From contig JAMKCH010072670.1 of the NCBI GenBank assembly GCA_023653785.1, positions 45,439 through 109,438 on the forward strand: 64,000 bases of DNA, read 5' to 3'. The stretch comes from Ophioderma brevispina (taxonomy: Eukaryota; Echinodermata; Ophiuroidea; Amphilepidida; Ophiodermatidae). Position 1 is the stretch's first letter; every line of letters starts with the position of its first letter. The notes below the pieces were generated by a model. It saw only the letters and a list, made by a program, of their open reading frames with translations. It did no database searches and was not told the origin of the DNA. This document shows positions 44,091 to 56,339 of the stretch, piece by piece. A program made the position numbers and the translations under genes.

Positions 44091-46165
44091 ATTTGCTATA
44101 AACAATAATACAAGAACAAAACATACATATCAATAGGAGACAATACATCATATACCAGAGCAGATATGGCGGAAAAATGGCGAAAGGCCAATAAGGCCAG
44201 AATTGACCATTCCCGAAACCTAAAAAAAAAAACACGTTTCTTACCTAATAATAAAAAAAAAAACCACCAAAAACTATCACCACAAGACCGGACAGTGCAC
44301 CAATAAATCTCCTTTCCCTTAATTTTTATAAGAAGAAAATAAGAAGATTTGTATTTTTTCGAAAATGTTTTATTGAGTTTGATTTTTAACATGATCATTA
44401 AGGGAGTTCCAGAGAATTGGTCCTGTTGTTCTGACTGCTTGATCCGAGAATACCTTGTTATTTCGGGTCTGGTTTAGTTATGGCTGGTTTTGTGTGGTAG
44501 CGTGGATATCAAGAAGCTTGGTGAAAAAATCATCAAATGGTTGGATAGATTAAACGAAATATTTGTCCATTAACAAACCACGCAATCTAGTGTAGGTATA
44601 GTAAACAGGAACGATATCGTATTTACAAAAAAAGGGGTTGAGAATCTTAGATAGTGACATTGGATATCGTTATCACAGCACAATTTTTGCAGTTTTATGA
44701 ATTTTTTCAGGTAGGTTTTACAGCGTTTCCCCAAATAAGTATGCAGTAATTTGTATGGAAGGAGAGGGTACAGTATAGAGTATTTAATATATATGCAGGA
44801 ATAAAGAACTTAAGTTTACTTATATTCCAATATTAGCGAAATGTTTTTTGAAATACCATCATTGGTTTCTCCAGGATAATTTTCATCAATATTAATCCCA
44901 AAAAATCATTATAGACGTACCCATAATCATATAATTTGTCTTACTAGTATTTACAGATATATTGTTTGCTTTAAACCCAATGCTTACTTCGGATAGTTCT
45001 TATTGAGTAATGGATAAGACCCATAATATCATCACATGAGTATAAAATAATTGTCGTATCATCAGCAAAAAGTAAAGTCCACTTACAGTTGAAGTAGTTG
45101 ACTATCATTTGATATAAAGAATAAAGAGTTAAAGGTCCTTATATTGATCCTTGTGGGGACTCCGCATATTATATTCTTAGGTTAAGATTTGTACAGTTAT
45201 AATTCACATATTGTTTCCTATTTTCTAAGTAATTTTTGAAACAGTCGTATTACCATTCCTCTAAATCCATAATGTTGAGCTTATAGAGTAGTAAGTTATG
45301 GTTATAGTGTCAAAAGCCTTTGAAAGGTCTAGATACACTCCAATTGTAGATTTCTATTTTCAAATGGCTCACTGTTTATTTGATCAACAAGGTGCATAAT
45401 CGCCATATATGTCGAGTGGTTAGCTCTAAACCCAAACTGTTTGACATTTAGAATACTATTATATCAATAAAATCAATACATCATGTTGAGACTACTCTTT
45501 ATAAGAGTTAGAGAATATTTTGATAATTGAGAATGTTTCGCGTTATCTTTTTTATAGATGGGAATACTTTTCCATTTCAATGATCAGGGTGACATTACCA
45601 GTAAGTATCGATAGGTTAAATATTGCAGTACGAGGCTGAACGAGTTCTTCGCTAATCTTTCACGATAAAGAGTTAGTATTTGTTATCATGAACCTGCCCA
45701 CTTGTTTGATCAAATTTTATTGATCATTTTCATAATCTCTGATTCTACAATCGGTTTCATGAACTTACTGTTTGGGCATGGCCGCATCTAAGTACTCCAT
45801 AATAGTTTCATTACCGGGTTAAAAAATTTTGATGCTAATCGTGGGCCAGCATTAACAAAGAAGTCATTAAACTCATTTGATATACTGTTGGACAGTAATT
45901 ATAGTTCCTGATTCTCGTTTAAATTGTTCTGGAAGAGATTGTTTTTGGTCACGGGCCTATTACATGATTGATTGCTTCAATGTATGGTAGCATGTTTTTT
46001 ACACCTCAAACTTTTAAAAAGTACTTTGCTTCGATTTTCAATTAAGCCATGTAATTTATTCGAACGTTTTAAATTATTGATGGACTTTTGTATTTGGATG
46101 TCGCAAACGTATTGTATAACTATTTTTGATATTTATGCTTTTGTGACCTGTGTTATCCATGGAAT
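44091..46165 (-). pseudogene. Antisense LINE inserted in the RTE element
   Basis: On the minus strand, starting from about 46165: a linker (LKRSNKLHGLIENRSK), then SISNEFNDFFVNAGPRLASK (about 45830-45890), VYLDLSKAFDTIT (about 45303-45346), GVPTRI in place of GVPQGS (about 45155), WTLLFADDTTIIL with FADD at 45058-45069, and the C-terminus at 44096-44398 (KIKLNKTFSKKYK). The endonuclease is missing, so it is 5'-truncated. Frames change many times. RTE sequence continues on both sides, showing insertion into an existing RTE copy. The family resembles the plus-strand LINEs at 20900-26120. Confidence 0.85.
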
Positions 46166-46400
46166 AAGGGAAAGCAGCAGCTGGACTTTCTATTCCACTG
46201 TATGAGGAAGAGGGTTGGAGAGTAGTTCCTCACAGGAAAAAATAGCAGGAAAGAGATCGAGGACGCAACGAGATTAACTTATCTTCAGAGCATCGCAGCC
46301 TGGACGGAAGGAGAACATCAGCTTCTGAGATTGGCAATGACAGGAGGAAGGCATAATTTCATGGTCGCCAACGTCACTCGATATGGCACTTGAGAAATAG
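46166..46400 (+). pseudogene. RTE-type LINE, C-terminal end
   Basis: After the antisense insertion the RTE frame resumes as RESSSWTFYSTV in one frame and RKQQLDFLFHCMRKRV in another, then TYLQSIAAWTEGEHQLLRLA and RHNFMVANVTRYGT with a stop near 46393. This matches the typical RTE ending (GxRxTYxxxLxxWT, then a WRxxVANVxRxGT-like end). AT-rich 3' UTR follows to about 46500. Confidence 0.8.
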
Positions 46401-46499
46401 TGCGGATTTTCTACCCCGGTTTTCTACTTGAAAAAATAAGGGCATGTATCAAATTGTTGTTGTTTATTATATTAGAATTAATTATGTTATTTTATTATT

Positions 46500-48118
46500 A
46501 TATGGGCCTTCCGTTCATGAGAAATTCCATTCATGCAGTTATGCATTCCAAAAGTCGTTGGTTTAAAGACAATGCATAAATTAACATTCAAACGGAAATT
46601 GACAAGAAGATAAAATATTATACATACAGGAATTGTTCAGTGTTTCATTCATTATAGTTGGAGTAATAATTCCTTGGCCATTTAGGTACGCCCGCTTTAC
46701 GCCAAATGCACACACCACTGGGTTGCAACGTAGACTAGTTCGCATTGAACCCTAAATATACGAGCAAATCAGAGCATTCTGTAATCGGAATGACATCGTG
46801 TTCGTATGGGAACGCCTTTTTAGATGGCAGTAACGCCCCAATTCAAAACGTTGCATCCGGTATCGAAGTTCCTTGTACTAACGTAGACGCAGTTCATACA
46901 ATAAGCAACGTGCTCGTACGCCAGGGCCAAAGAAATTAATTACAAAACTAAAGGAAGTTTAGATGGCAATATTTTTACAAACAGGAGGATGTAAATTCAA
47001 CTTTTCCCCTCGTCCAACCAAGGGTGTTCTACTACATTCACGACCAGGGGGGGGGGGTACCCATGTTTTCGTAAGTAAGGGACAAACATCGTGTTGGTCC
47101 AGCCACGCAACACGGGTCATAACGTACTGCCCCAACGCGTTGTGGGCGCGGGCCGATTTTTTTTTTGGGGGGGGAGTCCCATGCTGAAACCACCCTAAAT
47201 CATGGATACCAGCCCGATCCAAAAGTGAACCCAGAACATGAAACGGATGCTAAAACCAACATCGTTTCTCATGCGTTGCCTTATCCAACGACTTCAAACT
47301 TTAAAAGAAACACACCGCAAACTATAATATTTGGATACATATTTACATATTGCTAAATATCATGGTTTGAACAAAACAACATTGGACAACTACTTATGAC
47401 AAGTTTCGAGTCCGCCTTCCAATATTTTATCATCCATATGCCAAACCGGACTATAGTCAAATAAAAAGTATTTAAATCTGTGACTTTACCTTATATGGTT
47501 TTGTGGGACAATTATCTCACATTTGGGGTAAAAAGAATAAAAAAACCCAGGCACGTAAAACATGGATTGTGCACGGTATTGGGTGTTAACTGATGCCAAA
47601 ATCTATATTTTGATGGGCTGACGAGCATACTGCCTGAGCAATGGACGGCGCCCCCCATGAACAACTGTGATAATTAAATATAATATTTGATGCGAAGAAA
47701 TCCCAGTCAAGTCCAACTCCCAAGGGCAGTTATTGTCGCGTAGAATACATCCGGATAGCGGGATTGGTGATTTGGAAAATTGGAGATGCAAAATTTCATG
47801 CATTTTGCTAGATAAATATCACGGATAGAAGATAAGTATCAGAGGAGAGGAGAACGCAAACGAAGTGTCATTGGTATAGCTTTATAAACCTACTTTACCC
47901 GCAATCGTGGGGACCATCAACCCCCCCCTCCTTTAATTGCAAATTCAACTGCCTGGATTACCGTGTGACCATGTGGTGAACTAAACATTTTGAACCAGTA
48001 TAACGCGATTTTCTTTCTTTGTCCACTGAGCTGTGTTTGGTAAAAAATGAAGGCTTATGATAGCAGTCAAAGAAATGGAAACTCACACAAGCACAAATAA
48101 CAAATCAAATCATCTTTG
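46500..48118. other. No recognised gene
   Basis: Contains a 64-codon ORF at 46745-46939 and G-runs at 47047-47056 and 47169-47177. No family recognised in any frame. Confidence 0.4.
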
Positions 48119-48121
48119 TTT

Positions 48122-48172
48122 GTACCGGGTTTGTTAACACTTAAGTGCAAGGGGGGGGGGGGGGTTCCATAG
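48122..48172 (-). repeat. Dispersed G-run repeat, copy 4
   Basis: TTAACACTTAAGTGCAAGG followed by a G-run and TTCCATAGTACC, the inverted arrangement relative to 10040-10105. Confidence 0.6.
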
Positions 48173-48854
48173 TACCCAACATTGAGTTTTGTGCGATTTC
48201 TCGGTTACGCAATCAACTTGTAAGGAGTTTTTGCCTAATTGTATGATTATGAATACGTTCTCTGATACTACAAAAAAAATCAATACGACCACGGCTGCAT
48301 TAGAAAATTAGGTTGGGTACATAGACCCCCATTGGCCCAACGGAAAAACAAGTGAAAAAAAATCAAGATCTTTTACTAATGAAAAAAATTAAAGTGTTAA
48401 ATCTGGGTTTATTTGCTAGATATTACCTTAGGAGGCAATTTAATTAAGAATTAATAATACTTAATCAAATACCCTTGTAAATGCTGATAGCATCCATTTT
48501 CATTATTGTCCATGACGTTTTGCCTTTAACTTGTAAGTATGGACACATTTAGGTGATTTGAAAGTCTGAGAAAGAAAAATACAAGATGGTATAAATTGGG
48601 GGGTATATTTTGCAATGATATTTTAAGGGTTATTCTGAGTAGATATAAGAATATGTGGTTCAAAACCTTAATGGGAGTTGTGAGGATGATTGAATGAAAA
48701 TGTGCGAAACACTCTTTTTCGGGAGGAAGAGTGACAATTCAATTGCATAGGTCATAGGTAAATTTCGGATTTCAATTTTATTGGGTATGTGGACCCCCCA
48801 TTCTGTGTAGTTGATGATCAACTCCCATGGAAGTGGTTAATATGGGTTGGTCCC

Positions 48855-48925
48855 TAGGAACCCCCAACCCCCCCTGGGGCACTAAGGAAAGTTTTTTTAG
48901 CTTGGGCAATTAAGTGTAAACGTGT
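48855..48925 (+). repeat. Dispersed G/C-run repeat, copy 5
   Basis: GGAACCCCCAACCCCCCCTG, then GGGCACTAAGGAAAGT, CTTGGGCAATTAAGTGTAAA. Confidence 0.6.
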
Positions 48926-48959
48926 GAGGACCGCAATACTGATTAGTAATTGCGGTTCT

Positions 48960-49120
48960 CCCTTATTTTTTCTTATTATTAATTATTATATAGTATATAT
49001 ATATGTATATATTTATTATTTTTATGATTATTTATATATCTTCTTATTATTTATTATTATTATTATTATTCTATATTATTAATTAGTATTATTATTATAG
49101 CTTTATTATGCTTATTATTT
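48960..49120. repeat. TTA/TA low-complexity tract
   Basis: Runs of TTATTA and TATATA with few other bases. Confidence 0.85.
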
Positions 49121-49217
49121 TGCTCTAAAAGTGGCAACGTAGGAAGAGAAATGACCTTGGTATTCAAGAAAGTTGGACCTAAAGGGCATTTCGTGATTCA
49201 GAACATTCGTTTTATGT

Positions 49218-49430
49218 CATGATCACTAGTATCCTTGAGAAAAGCTTATTCTAAAAAATATGAGCGCTCCCGATCTTGCGGTTTAGTGTGGGCACTTGCT
49301 CGTTTCCCACGTCCCATAGGCTACTGTGCTGTAATTCTGTCCGCTTTACGGACAGAAAATACAAAATTCGAATTTACAATGCGACCGAAATTTTCAAGTA
49401 AGATTGGGCACACGGATTACTAAGGCAACG
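49218..49430 (+). repeat. Dispersed repeat, copy 1 of a pair
   Basis: ATCCTTGAGAAAAGCT, GCTCGTTTCCCAC, GTCCCATAGGC, GGACAGAAAATACAAAATT and GATTGGGCACAC occur in the same order at 56748-56955. Indels are frequent between copies. Confidence 0.8.
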
Positions 49431-49539
49431 GTTCAGATGAATATAAAAATTCAACCATTGTTTAGGGAAGTCGGGGGAACGAGGATGTGGATCACGACAT
49501 GCCCCTTAAGGGGAATTTTCGTTATACCCTTAAGGAATT

Positions 49540-50265
49540 TTTGTTGCGCTTTATTACGTCGGATATGAATAGTAATTTATGCAAATGAGGTGGGAATAAC
49601 AAAGGCTACTAATTTAAATAACAAAAAAAAGACCTCATTTATTTTATAAACTAATGAATAAAATAATAATCCCCTATTCCATCTTAGTATTATGATATGA
49701 TTATTATTATTATGGATTATTATTATGATTATTATACTAATAGTGGTTTAAAAGGGGGGGAAATTCTGTTTTGTTATGCACTAAAGTTGGCGTTAAGGCG
49801 AAATGTACCCTTAACTTAGGCATCTATTGTTTGCGGTTATTCCGTAAAAGATATGAATATTAATTATGCAAATGAGGTGGAATTAACAAAGGATATGAAA
49901 TTAATTAATTAAAATAACAAAAAGAAGCTCATATAAGTAATGAATGATTAATTTCTCCTTATTCCATCGGAGTATAAGGTTTATGATTATGGGGGGGATT
50001 ATGGATTATTATTATTATATGATAACTTATGTTTGGGTTAGGGGAGGAAATTCAGCATCTATGCACTAATTAATACGTTATGGGGAAATTTTCGTTTCCT
50101 GAACGTATCCTTTGTTTACGCTTGTATTCACGTTCAAGGATACGAATATTAATTTATGAAATTAAAAAACACTAGAGTAGGCTCTGAATAGTAATTAATC
50201 TAATAATAATAAGAGCTCATTATATGCTAATGAATAATCAAATTTCCCCTAAGTTTATTCTAAAG
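49540..50265. repeat. About 289-bp tandem repeat, 2.5 copies
   Basis: GATATGAATAGTAATTTATG near 49561, GATATGAATATTAATTATGC near 49850 and GATACGAATATTAATTTATG near 50139 begin three units spaced about 289 bp. Each continues with a CAAATGAGGTGG block (lost in unit 3), a CTCATTTA/CTCATATA block, and CCCCT or TCCTTATTCCATC. AT-rich; no ORF. Confidence 0.85.
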
Positions 50266-50429
50266 TAAAAATACCTTTTATTTATTTATCTTGTTGTTTG
50301 TGTTTGTTGTTGGTGTTTTTTTGTTGAAGGAACTAAAACAGCCATATCTCAAAATGACAAAATGTAATTATCAGTCACCGATTAGATACTCTGTTTGTTC
50401 CAGACGCTCTTAAATCGGGGGTCTTAATT

Positions 50430-51200
50430 TAACCGGTTATCAAAGGTAACAATAGGTGGGCCAGGGTTTTATCGCAGTGCTCCATAGAGTTCCACCAGGC
50501 CAGGTTACTTTAAAGTGCCATTTGTCCTCACGATGGCGTAGATAAAAAGCACACACCTGTGTCTTGATGGATGTGCACCATAAGGGGGTTTCCTCATAGT
50601 AAGGAATGAATTCCTTCAAAAGCTTCGAGGAGTCTATCCAACAAATCTGAGAAGTCTGCATCCTTGCAAAGCTGATTCCAAATCCTATGCATAAATAAAA
50701 AACTTACGGGTTCATATGTTGGTCATGGTTATAGATGTTGAACAGGAGAGGCGACCATGCTCTCTTGGGGTATCCCATTCTTGGAGCCTACGATTTCGAA
50801 TTCTAGCTCCGAGAGGAACAACGATATTCTGTTTGCAAGTAATGTTTCATGAGCTCAGTCAAGCGGATTTCCTTGGTGATTTCCAGACTCTTACGGAAGT
50901 ATTTTCGTAAAAAAGTGTATAGATGACAATAACAGGACTGCGTTACCAAAACCCTTCTCGAACCACCTCGATTGTGTGGGTAGAGAGTAATGTCTCTGGA
51001 TTGCCTGGCAGGAAGAAAAATGTTCGTCTGGTAGTTGTGTTCGGCTATCACAGGGCGATATGATGAGCAAGAGGGCATTCAAGAAGCTTGTATTGGTTGG
51101 CTGAGGAGTGATATGGGTCTGTATCTCTTGGGATTGGATGGATTTTTCAAGGCTTGATGAGTGGCGATATCATGTGCTTTTCTTCAGAGCTTTGGGAATC
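50430..51200 (-). pseudogene. LINE reverse transcriptase fragment
   Basis: The minus strand from about 51200 gives an NPKRYRPISLL-like block (about 51095-51150), SRRVLVTQSC and GFEKGFGNAVL in alternative frames (the GFEKGLVTGAVFVDL region, about 50925-50985), and EITKEIRLTELMKHYLQTEY (about 50840-50895). PKRAWSPLLFNIYNHDQ stands where PQGSVLAPLLFNIYTNDQ is usual (about 50725-50780). The YADD box is lost. Then come LKEFIPYYEETPLWCTSIKT, QVCAFYLRHREDKWHFKVTW and PGGTLWST (50440-50661). This is the same Jockey/CR1-group LINE as 31095-32110, covering the RT region that fragment lacks. Many single-base shifts. Confidence 0.8.
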
Positions 51201-52137
51201 GTGGGAAAGATTCGATGTGATGGCAGCAGACGGATTCATGTTGCTTCTACAACAGCGCCTTCACATACATGGTTCGTTCATACTTTCGATTATGGTCTCT
51301 TGATAGCAGGCACATACTCGGAATGGTTGGATGACGATTGGGTGGGCATCGCACTGGTGTTTCTTACAACAGGTTAGCAACGGTGGTAATTGTGTGCATA
51401 GAAAAAAAAAACCTCCACATTGAAGGCTGACCTCAGAGATTTCCTGAGGAGGGGCCCCCCAATTTCCATTAAAAGCGTGGTTTGCATGTACAGAATGCTT
51501 GCATATATTAATCACTGGGTGAAATTGCTAATCTTAAATAGAATTCCCTATAGAAATCACAATTGTTATAAAATTCCCCCCGGTTCCGGGAAATTTTAAC
51601 ACAGTATCGATGGGACGTACACTACACACAATGTTTATCATCAAAACGAAAAACGGATTCATCTCAATTTTCGGGATTGGGCATTTTAGGTTTATCTTTA
51701 GTTCTAGTTGAGAATTTTCATTGTTAACAAATAATATTTTCGAAAATCTTCTGAGTCAGACGTAATGAAGCTGACGGTAGACGGTTAGTGAAAAGGCCTG
51801 CCTGGCATCTGTATGTCAGGAAATTCAATCTAATGTCTGGTTCTTTTGGGACATTGTGCTGTATCTGAGGATCTCATCCCTTATGATGTTGTTGAACCTT
51901 CCCCATGGCTCTTCGTCATGTCACTATAAAGTGCAGCCTTGAAAGAACCTATTCTGATATAGTTTAAAAGTACTGAAAAATATAATGAAATTCCTTAAAA
52001 ATAAATAAAAGGGTCATTTGGAATAGGGTCAAAGAGAAATGAGGGTTCCTTGGGTGAATGTCACGTACATTCTAAAGAAAAGGGATTTCGCGTGACAGCG
52101 ATTCTTAAATTCGGGGTCTTACCACCTTCCGTACGCA
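51201..52137. other. No recognised gene
   Basis: ORF 51108-51377 (plus) is a shadow of the LINE at its left end and then unrecognised. The rest is AT-rich without features. Confidence 0.4.
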
Positions 52138-52160
52138 CCCCCCCCCCCCCCCCCCCCCCC
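52138..52160 (+). repeat. 23-base C homopolymer
   Basis: Uninterrupted C run followed by GCACCCACACAC. The proline-rich ORF over it is an artefact. Confidence 0.9.
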
Positions 52161-52469
52161 GCACCCACACACAAGGATGACGCTATGATGGTGATCCTGG
52201 CAATACCTGGCTGTGTCCTCTCCTCAATCAATAACTGCTCCAATGAATCTTTTCAGATTTTCATCTCTATATAGTGTTCTCAGGGAGTCAACTCGTTTTA
52301 CCCCGGACCCGTGTTGCAAAGCTGCATCATGATACCCATTAGAAAGGGAAACCGTCACTCTTCCAATTTTTTCGTAGGTAGTGCCTTTAATATGACACAT
52401 GTCTATACAACCTTGAAAATTCTAATAAAAGGACTATTTGTTATATAGGATAGGCCTTATATATAATAA

Positions 52470-53110
52470 TTACCAAAAAAAGTGTCCCGCCTTCTAGTTG
52501 CGCGATGGTCAGATATTCACGGTCACCAAAGGTCAACGACCTTTACGGCCTATGCTGGGTTTTATAAATGATCATCCAATTGGCATAGAAGCAAAAAAGA
52601 TGGTGTCTTATTACCTATGTTGTGGGGGGGGTCAAGAAACACCAATAAAAACAAGTTCTTGTGGCTACAAATGAAGGCATCATTATCTTTCAACATAGAA
52701 AGCACTTAATCAAAATTTGTCCACGTTTCGCAACATAATAGTCAGTTGGAAAGTATTCAAATAAACCAAATATTGACCATAAGCTATAATGAAAACAGCC
52801 AACCCAAAATAATATTGTAAAATTTCCGGCCTTCAAGTTTGCGTTTGTCATATATTCAAGGTCAAAGGTCAAGGGACCGTTATAAGGCATGTGAGGGTCA
52901 TAATATGTCAGCCAATTGGCCCTAGAAGTAAAAGGGTGGGTTATTACATTGTTTTGGGGGTCAATAAAAACAAAACACTTTGGCTTAACAAATGCAGTCA
53001 TATTGCTGCTTGTCAGAATAGAAAGCACTTTTAATCCGAATATTTACAAGTTTTTTCAACGTAAAATTAGCCAATTCGTCAGTCTGTACAAATATTTTAA
53101 ACAACAATAT
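52470..53110. repeat. About 330-bp tandem repeat, 2 copies
   Basis: GCCTTCTAGTTGCG near 52490 and GCCTTCAAGTTTGCG near 52830 head units that share AGATATTCACGGTCA or CATATATTCAAGGTCA, AAAGGTCAA, CCAATTGGC, GGTCAAGAAAC or GGTCAATAAAAAC, and AGAAAGCACTT (52699 and 53021). A partial third copy may follow to 53200. Confidence 0.8.
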
Positions 53111-53199
53111 TGACATAATAGATAGATAAGAATTGAAAACAGATACATATATTGTAAAATCAGTGATACTATTTTGGACAGCTCCTTCCAACTGATGGG

Positions 53200-53850
53200 A
53201 GTCCGGTGATTTAATAGGTGTGGTAATAGGGACCGCCATGTTTCATAAATATTTCATTGGGGTACTATTAAAAAAACCATTACCACATGCTAAATGAGCC
53301 AACTCCCCGAAATAGTCGGGACAGGGCACGCACCAAATATCACGTAACACATCAAGACAGCGCTGTGATTCCGCCATTCGCAAAATGTTTTCTTAAAAAA
53401 CAACAACAAAAAAAAAAACAAACAAAAAACTTCCAACGACCTTCTTGCAGGTAGGGGAGAATAACAATTGCGTGAGGCAATAAGGTCGTGGAAGATACGT
53501 ATCATACTAAGTGTATCGCCCTCTCACTCCTGAGAGGGAAATACACTTTAGGTACTATGCTACGCTTCCTTCCACAGCCGACTTTTGCCCAGAAATTGCC
53601 CATGCCGGCTAATCGGTGGAGCAGAAGGGTAGGCCAACGCCAACGCCACGCCTGTCAAAGCCCCACCCATAGTCGCCTAATGCAGTTGGAGTGGGTCAAT
53701 TAAGATGCTAGGTCGATCAGCCAAAAGGGATTGGACGGAGACACCCCTCTCCGCTTGACTAAAACATGCCATAAATCATAGAATGTTGGAAGGTGGAAGC
53801 AGAACTAACCGACATTGTCCAAAAAGTGTGGGTGATGGCCTTATAGAACT
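53200..53850. other. No recognised gene
   Basis: Short ORFs only. GC content rises from about 53490 onward, but no family could be read. Confidence 0.4.
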
Positions 53851-53853
53851 AGA

Positions 53854-54066
53854 ATGCCCAGGAGGAGGAAGCGTGAGCTCGAAAATCATATGCCCCTAAC
53901 CAAGAAGCAAGTCAACCAATCATGGTGTTTTGTGTGCTTTCAGATGACTGAGGAAATCCAGCTAGTTCAATGTGTCCCTTGCTGCAGGCTTCTCTGCGCT
54001 GTCTGCATCACGGTGCTGCATATGGGAGACGTTGGCAGAAGAAAACATTGGTTCGGGGGGTTTTAG
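53854..54066 (+). CDS. Cysteine-rich short ORF, unknown
   Basis: A 70-codon ORF starting MPRRRKRELE. Its second half has paired cysteines (CFVC, then 12 residues, CVPC with a third adjacent Cys, then CAVC) followed by a histidine. The spacing is loosely like a PHD or RING zinc finger, sometimes found in LINE ORF1/ORF2 proteins. It lies in a GC-richer 2 kb stretch with no other recognisable coding. It could equally be chance. I do not assign a function. Confidence 0.25.
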   Translation: MPRRRKRELENHMPLTKKQVNQSWCFVCFQMTEEIQLVQCVPCCRLLCAVCITVLHMGDVGRRKHWFGGF

Positions 54067-56330
54067 GTAAAGAAAGAGTATGATTCTTGGCCAACAAGAA
54101 GCTGCGTGTGGAAGAATAAAGACCTTTTGGCTAAAAGCGGTGATGGGCCTCCTCGTCCGTAGACAAGCATGGATCCGAGCCTATGGCCAAAGGCCCAAAG
54201 CCCCAACAAGCCACAGTCACTAGAACTAAGTCCAGAAGACTAAGCTTAGGTGGTTTAAACTGTTCCGGACCAGAATTGCAAGACCAATGGCAAATCCCAC
54301 TCGGAACAAGGCTACGACCGGGGAAGATCCGTAAACATACCCTCACAGATTGGACAAAGAGGGGACTGAAAATGCAATGGCATGCCATAACAGAGCCCTT
54401 GTAAGGGTCTGGCGTGGCCATGTTCGTAAAAAAAGAAACATTGACCAGTAAGGACCGTAAGATAAACCCACTCCTGAAGACTTCCTTGAGGAAATTGCAA
54501 CCTGTTCTACGGTCTCAGAAATTGAATGGATCGAACTCTCTATCGGCACACTTGGCATGGTAATCCTATAATGCTCTAGTGAATTTGCCCGAACAGTGAG
54601 CAAGGCAGGCTGTTCAGAAAGTTCCACCTCAGTGTACAGTATGCTAGAAATGAACAGACAGGTAGGGAGCATGGGTTGTGCACTTGGGGACGAACGCGTC
54701 GGCTTGAGGACCTCTTACCAGGTCCCCTCCTTTTGGAAGGGGTGACAGATGGACTGTTCCCTTACAAGCATATCTAACGGCCTGGGAAGGAAACCACAGC
54801 TGCCGGGGCCATAGGGCTACCAGGAATTTTGGGATCATGGGAACCTGGAGAAGCTATGATCAAGCATAGGGGCTTATCAATCCTGACCGTCCCGCTCCCA
54901 TGGCGTCCCGTTTGACTGCCTGGGGATCAAGGGTTTCCAAGAGTAGTAGGACCCCTTTTTTTGTTTTTTTTAATATGCCACATTATCTGAAGATTCATGA
55001 CTGAGGGCGAACAGATCCACGTGTGGGCCGTCAACCATCTAGAAGATTGTGCGGAAACTGCAAAGTAGAGCTGCCAATCCGACCGACGGCCCTTGACTTT
55101 GGGGTTGGTTCTGGATAGGACTTCCTGGGGGATGTCCGTAAACCATTGTCCACTCCCGAAAAAAAAACGGGAGGTTGATCCAGCCCGAGTCCCAATATCG
55201 GACCAACCGAATAGCCCCGAAGAATCTCCCTTCATAGGCTGTGACTGATTAAACCTTCCTTATGTGATATGTCACAGCTTCATATTGTCGTAGCGGACAA
55301 CAATGACCTTCCCCCTGACCAGGGGGGGGGGCGTCCCGCAATACCAGAAAGACGACGAACAACTCGAGGACGTTTAGGTGGTGATGAGCCACGGAGGCTG
55401 GTCAGGGGCCCCTGCCCCGAAGGTATTAGGTGAGCCCCCCTAAAAACTTTAAACGCATCCGTCGTCGGGGTGTTTAAACGCATCCATGGTCAGGGTGTTT
55501 GATAGGTCACAGGGAGGCTAATGGAATCATTGCTCATATGTGTGGCAAGTAAACTATTGAAGGTCGAGGTAACTTCGCTTCCTGGGGAGAGGTTGGGTGT
55601 TTACCACTGCCAAACAAGTTTTTCATCGGCCAGCCTAAAACACTATAATTTGAAACCTAAGGGCTTCATTCGAATATTGGGACCATATCTGATTCATTTT
55701 AGCGCAAAATAATCTGTTACGCCACCTTACCTTTATTGGAAGACAAGACTCAGTTTTGGAGGAAGGGGGGAATGGGGGATGGTGCCACCTTATAATCATT
55801 TCTTTTCACCTTCTATTAAAAAAAAAATATATATGGCTTATGCACTTAATACCTCCTGTGTTTGTTACAAAACTTTATTTTTCCTTTCATAATTACCCCA
55901 AAAAACTAGCAAAATCACAAGCCTTGTTATTTTTACGTCACAATCGGAGAAATCAAGTTTTCCTCGTGATCTAGACTTCATTAAAAAATTACTATGAACG
56001 TTCAAATGGAGGACTAATTGGAAGTGTGGATATCAGGAAAGAGGGAGACTTATTACCCAGACACCTGTATTCAAAATCAAACGGGTCAAAGGCTTGTAAC
56101 TGAAGAAGAAATTCAAGAAGGTATTAACCAACACCTTTAAAATGGTATGGTTCAGGGAGACGAAGTTTTGTAACGTACAATTTCATGCATAGAGTGCATA
56201 CTATTTTGAAAAACAAGGAAGGGTGCATTTGAACATTTTCCTCATATGCTTAATTGTGTTTGTTGACCCCAACCCAAAAAACCTGTTATAGACACCTCAT
56301 TTGTGATTTTAGACCAATGGTTGAGGAGTT
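54067..56330. other. GC-richer unrecognised stretch
   Basis: Overlapping ORFs of 60-110 codons on both strands (for example 54343-54672 minus, 54927-55235 minus) suggest an old, decayed coding element. I could not match any frame to a family. A 26-bp direct repeat with TTTAAACGCATCC lies at about 55448-55500 and a G-run at 55322-55331. Confidence 0.4.
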
Positions 56331-56339
56331 ATGAGCAAT

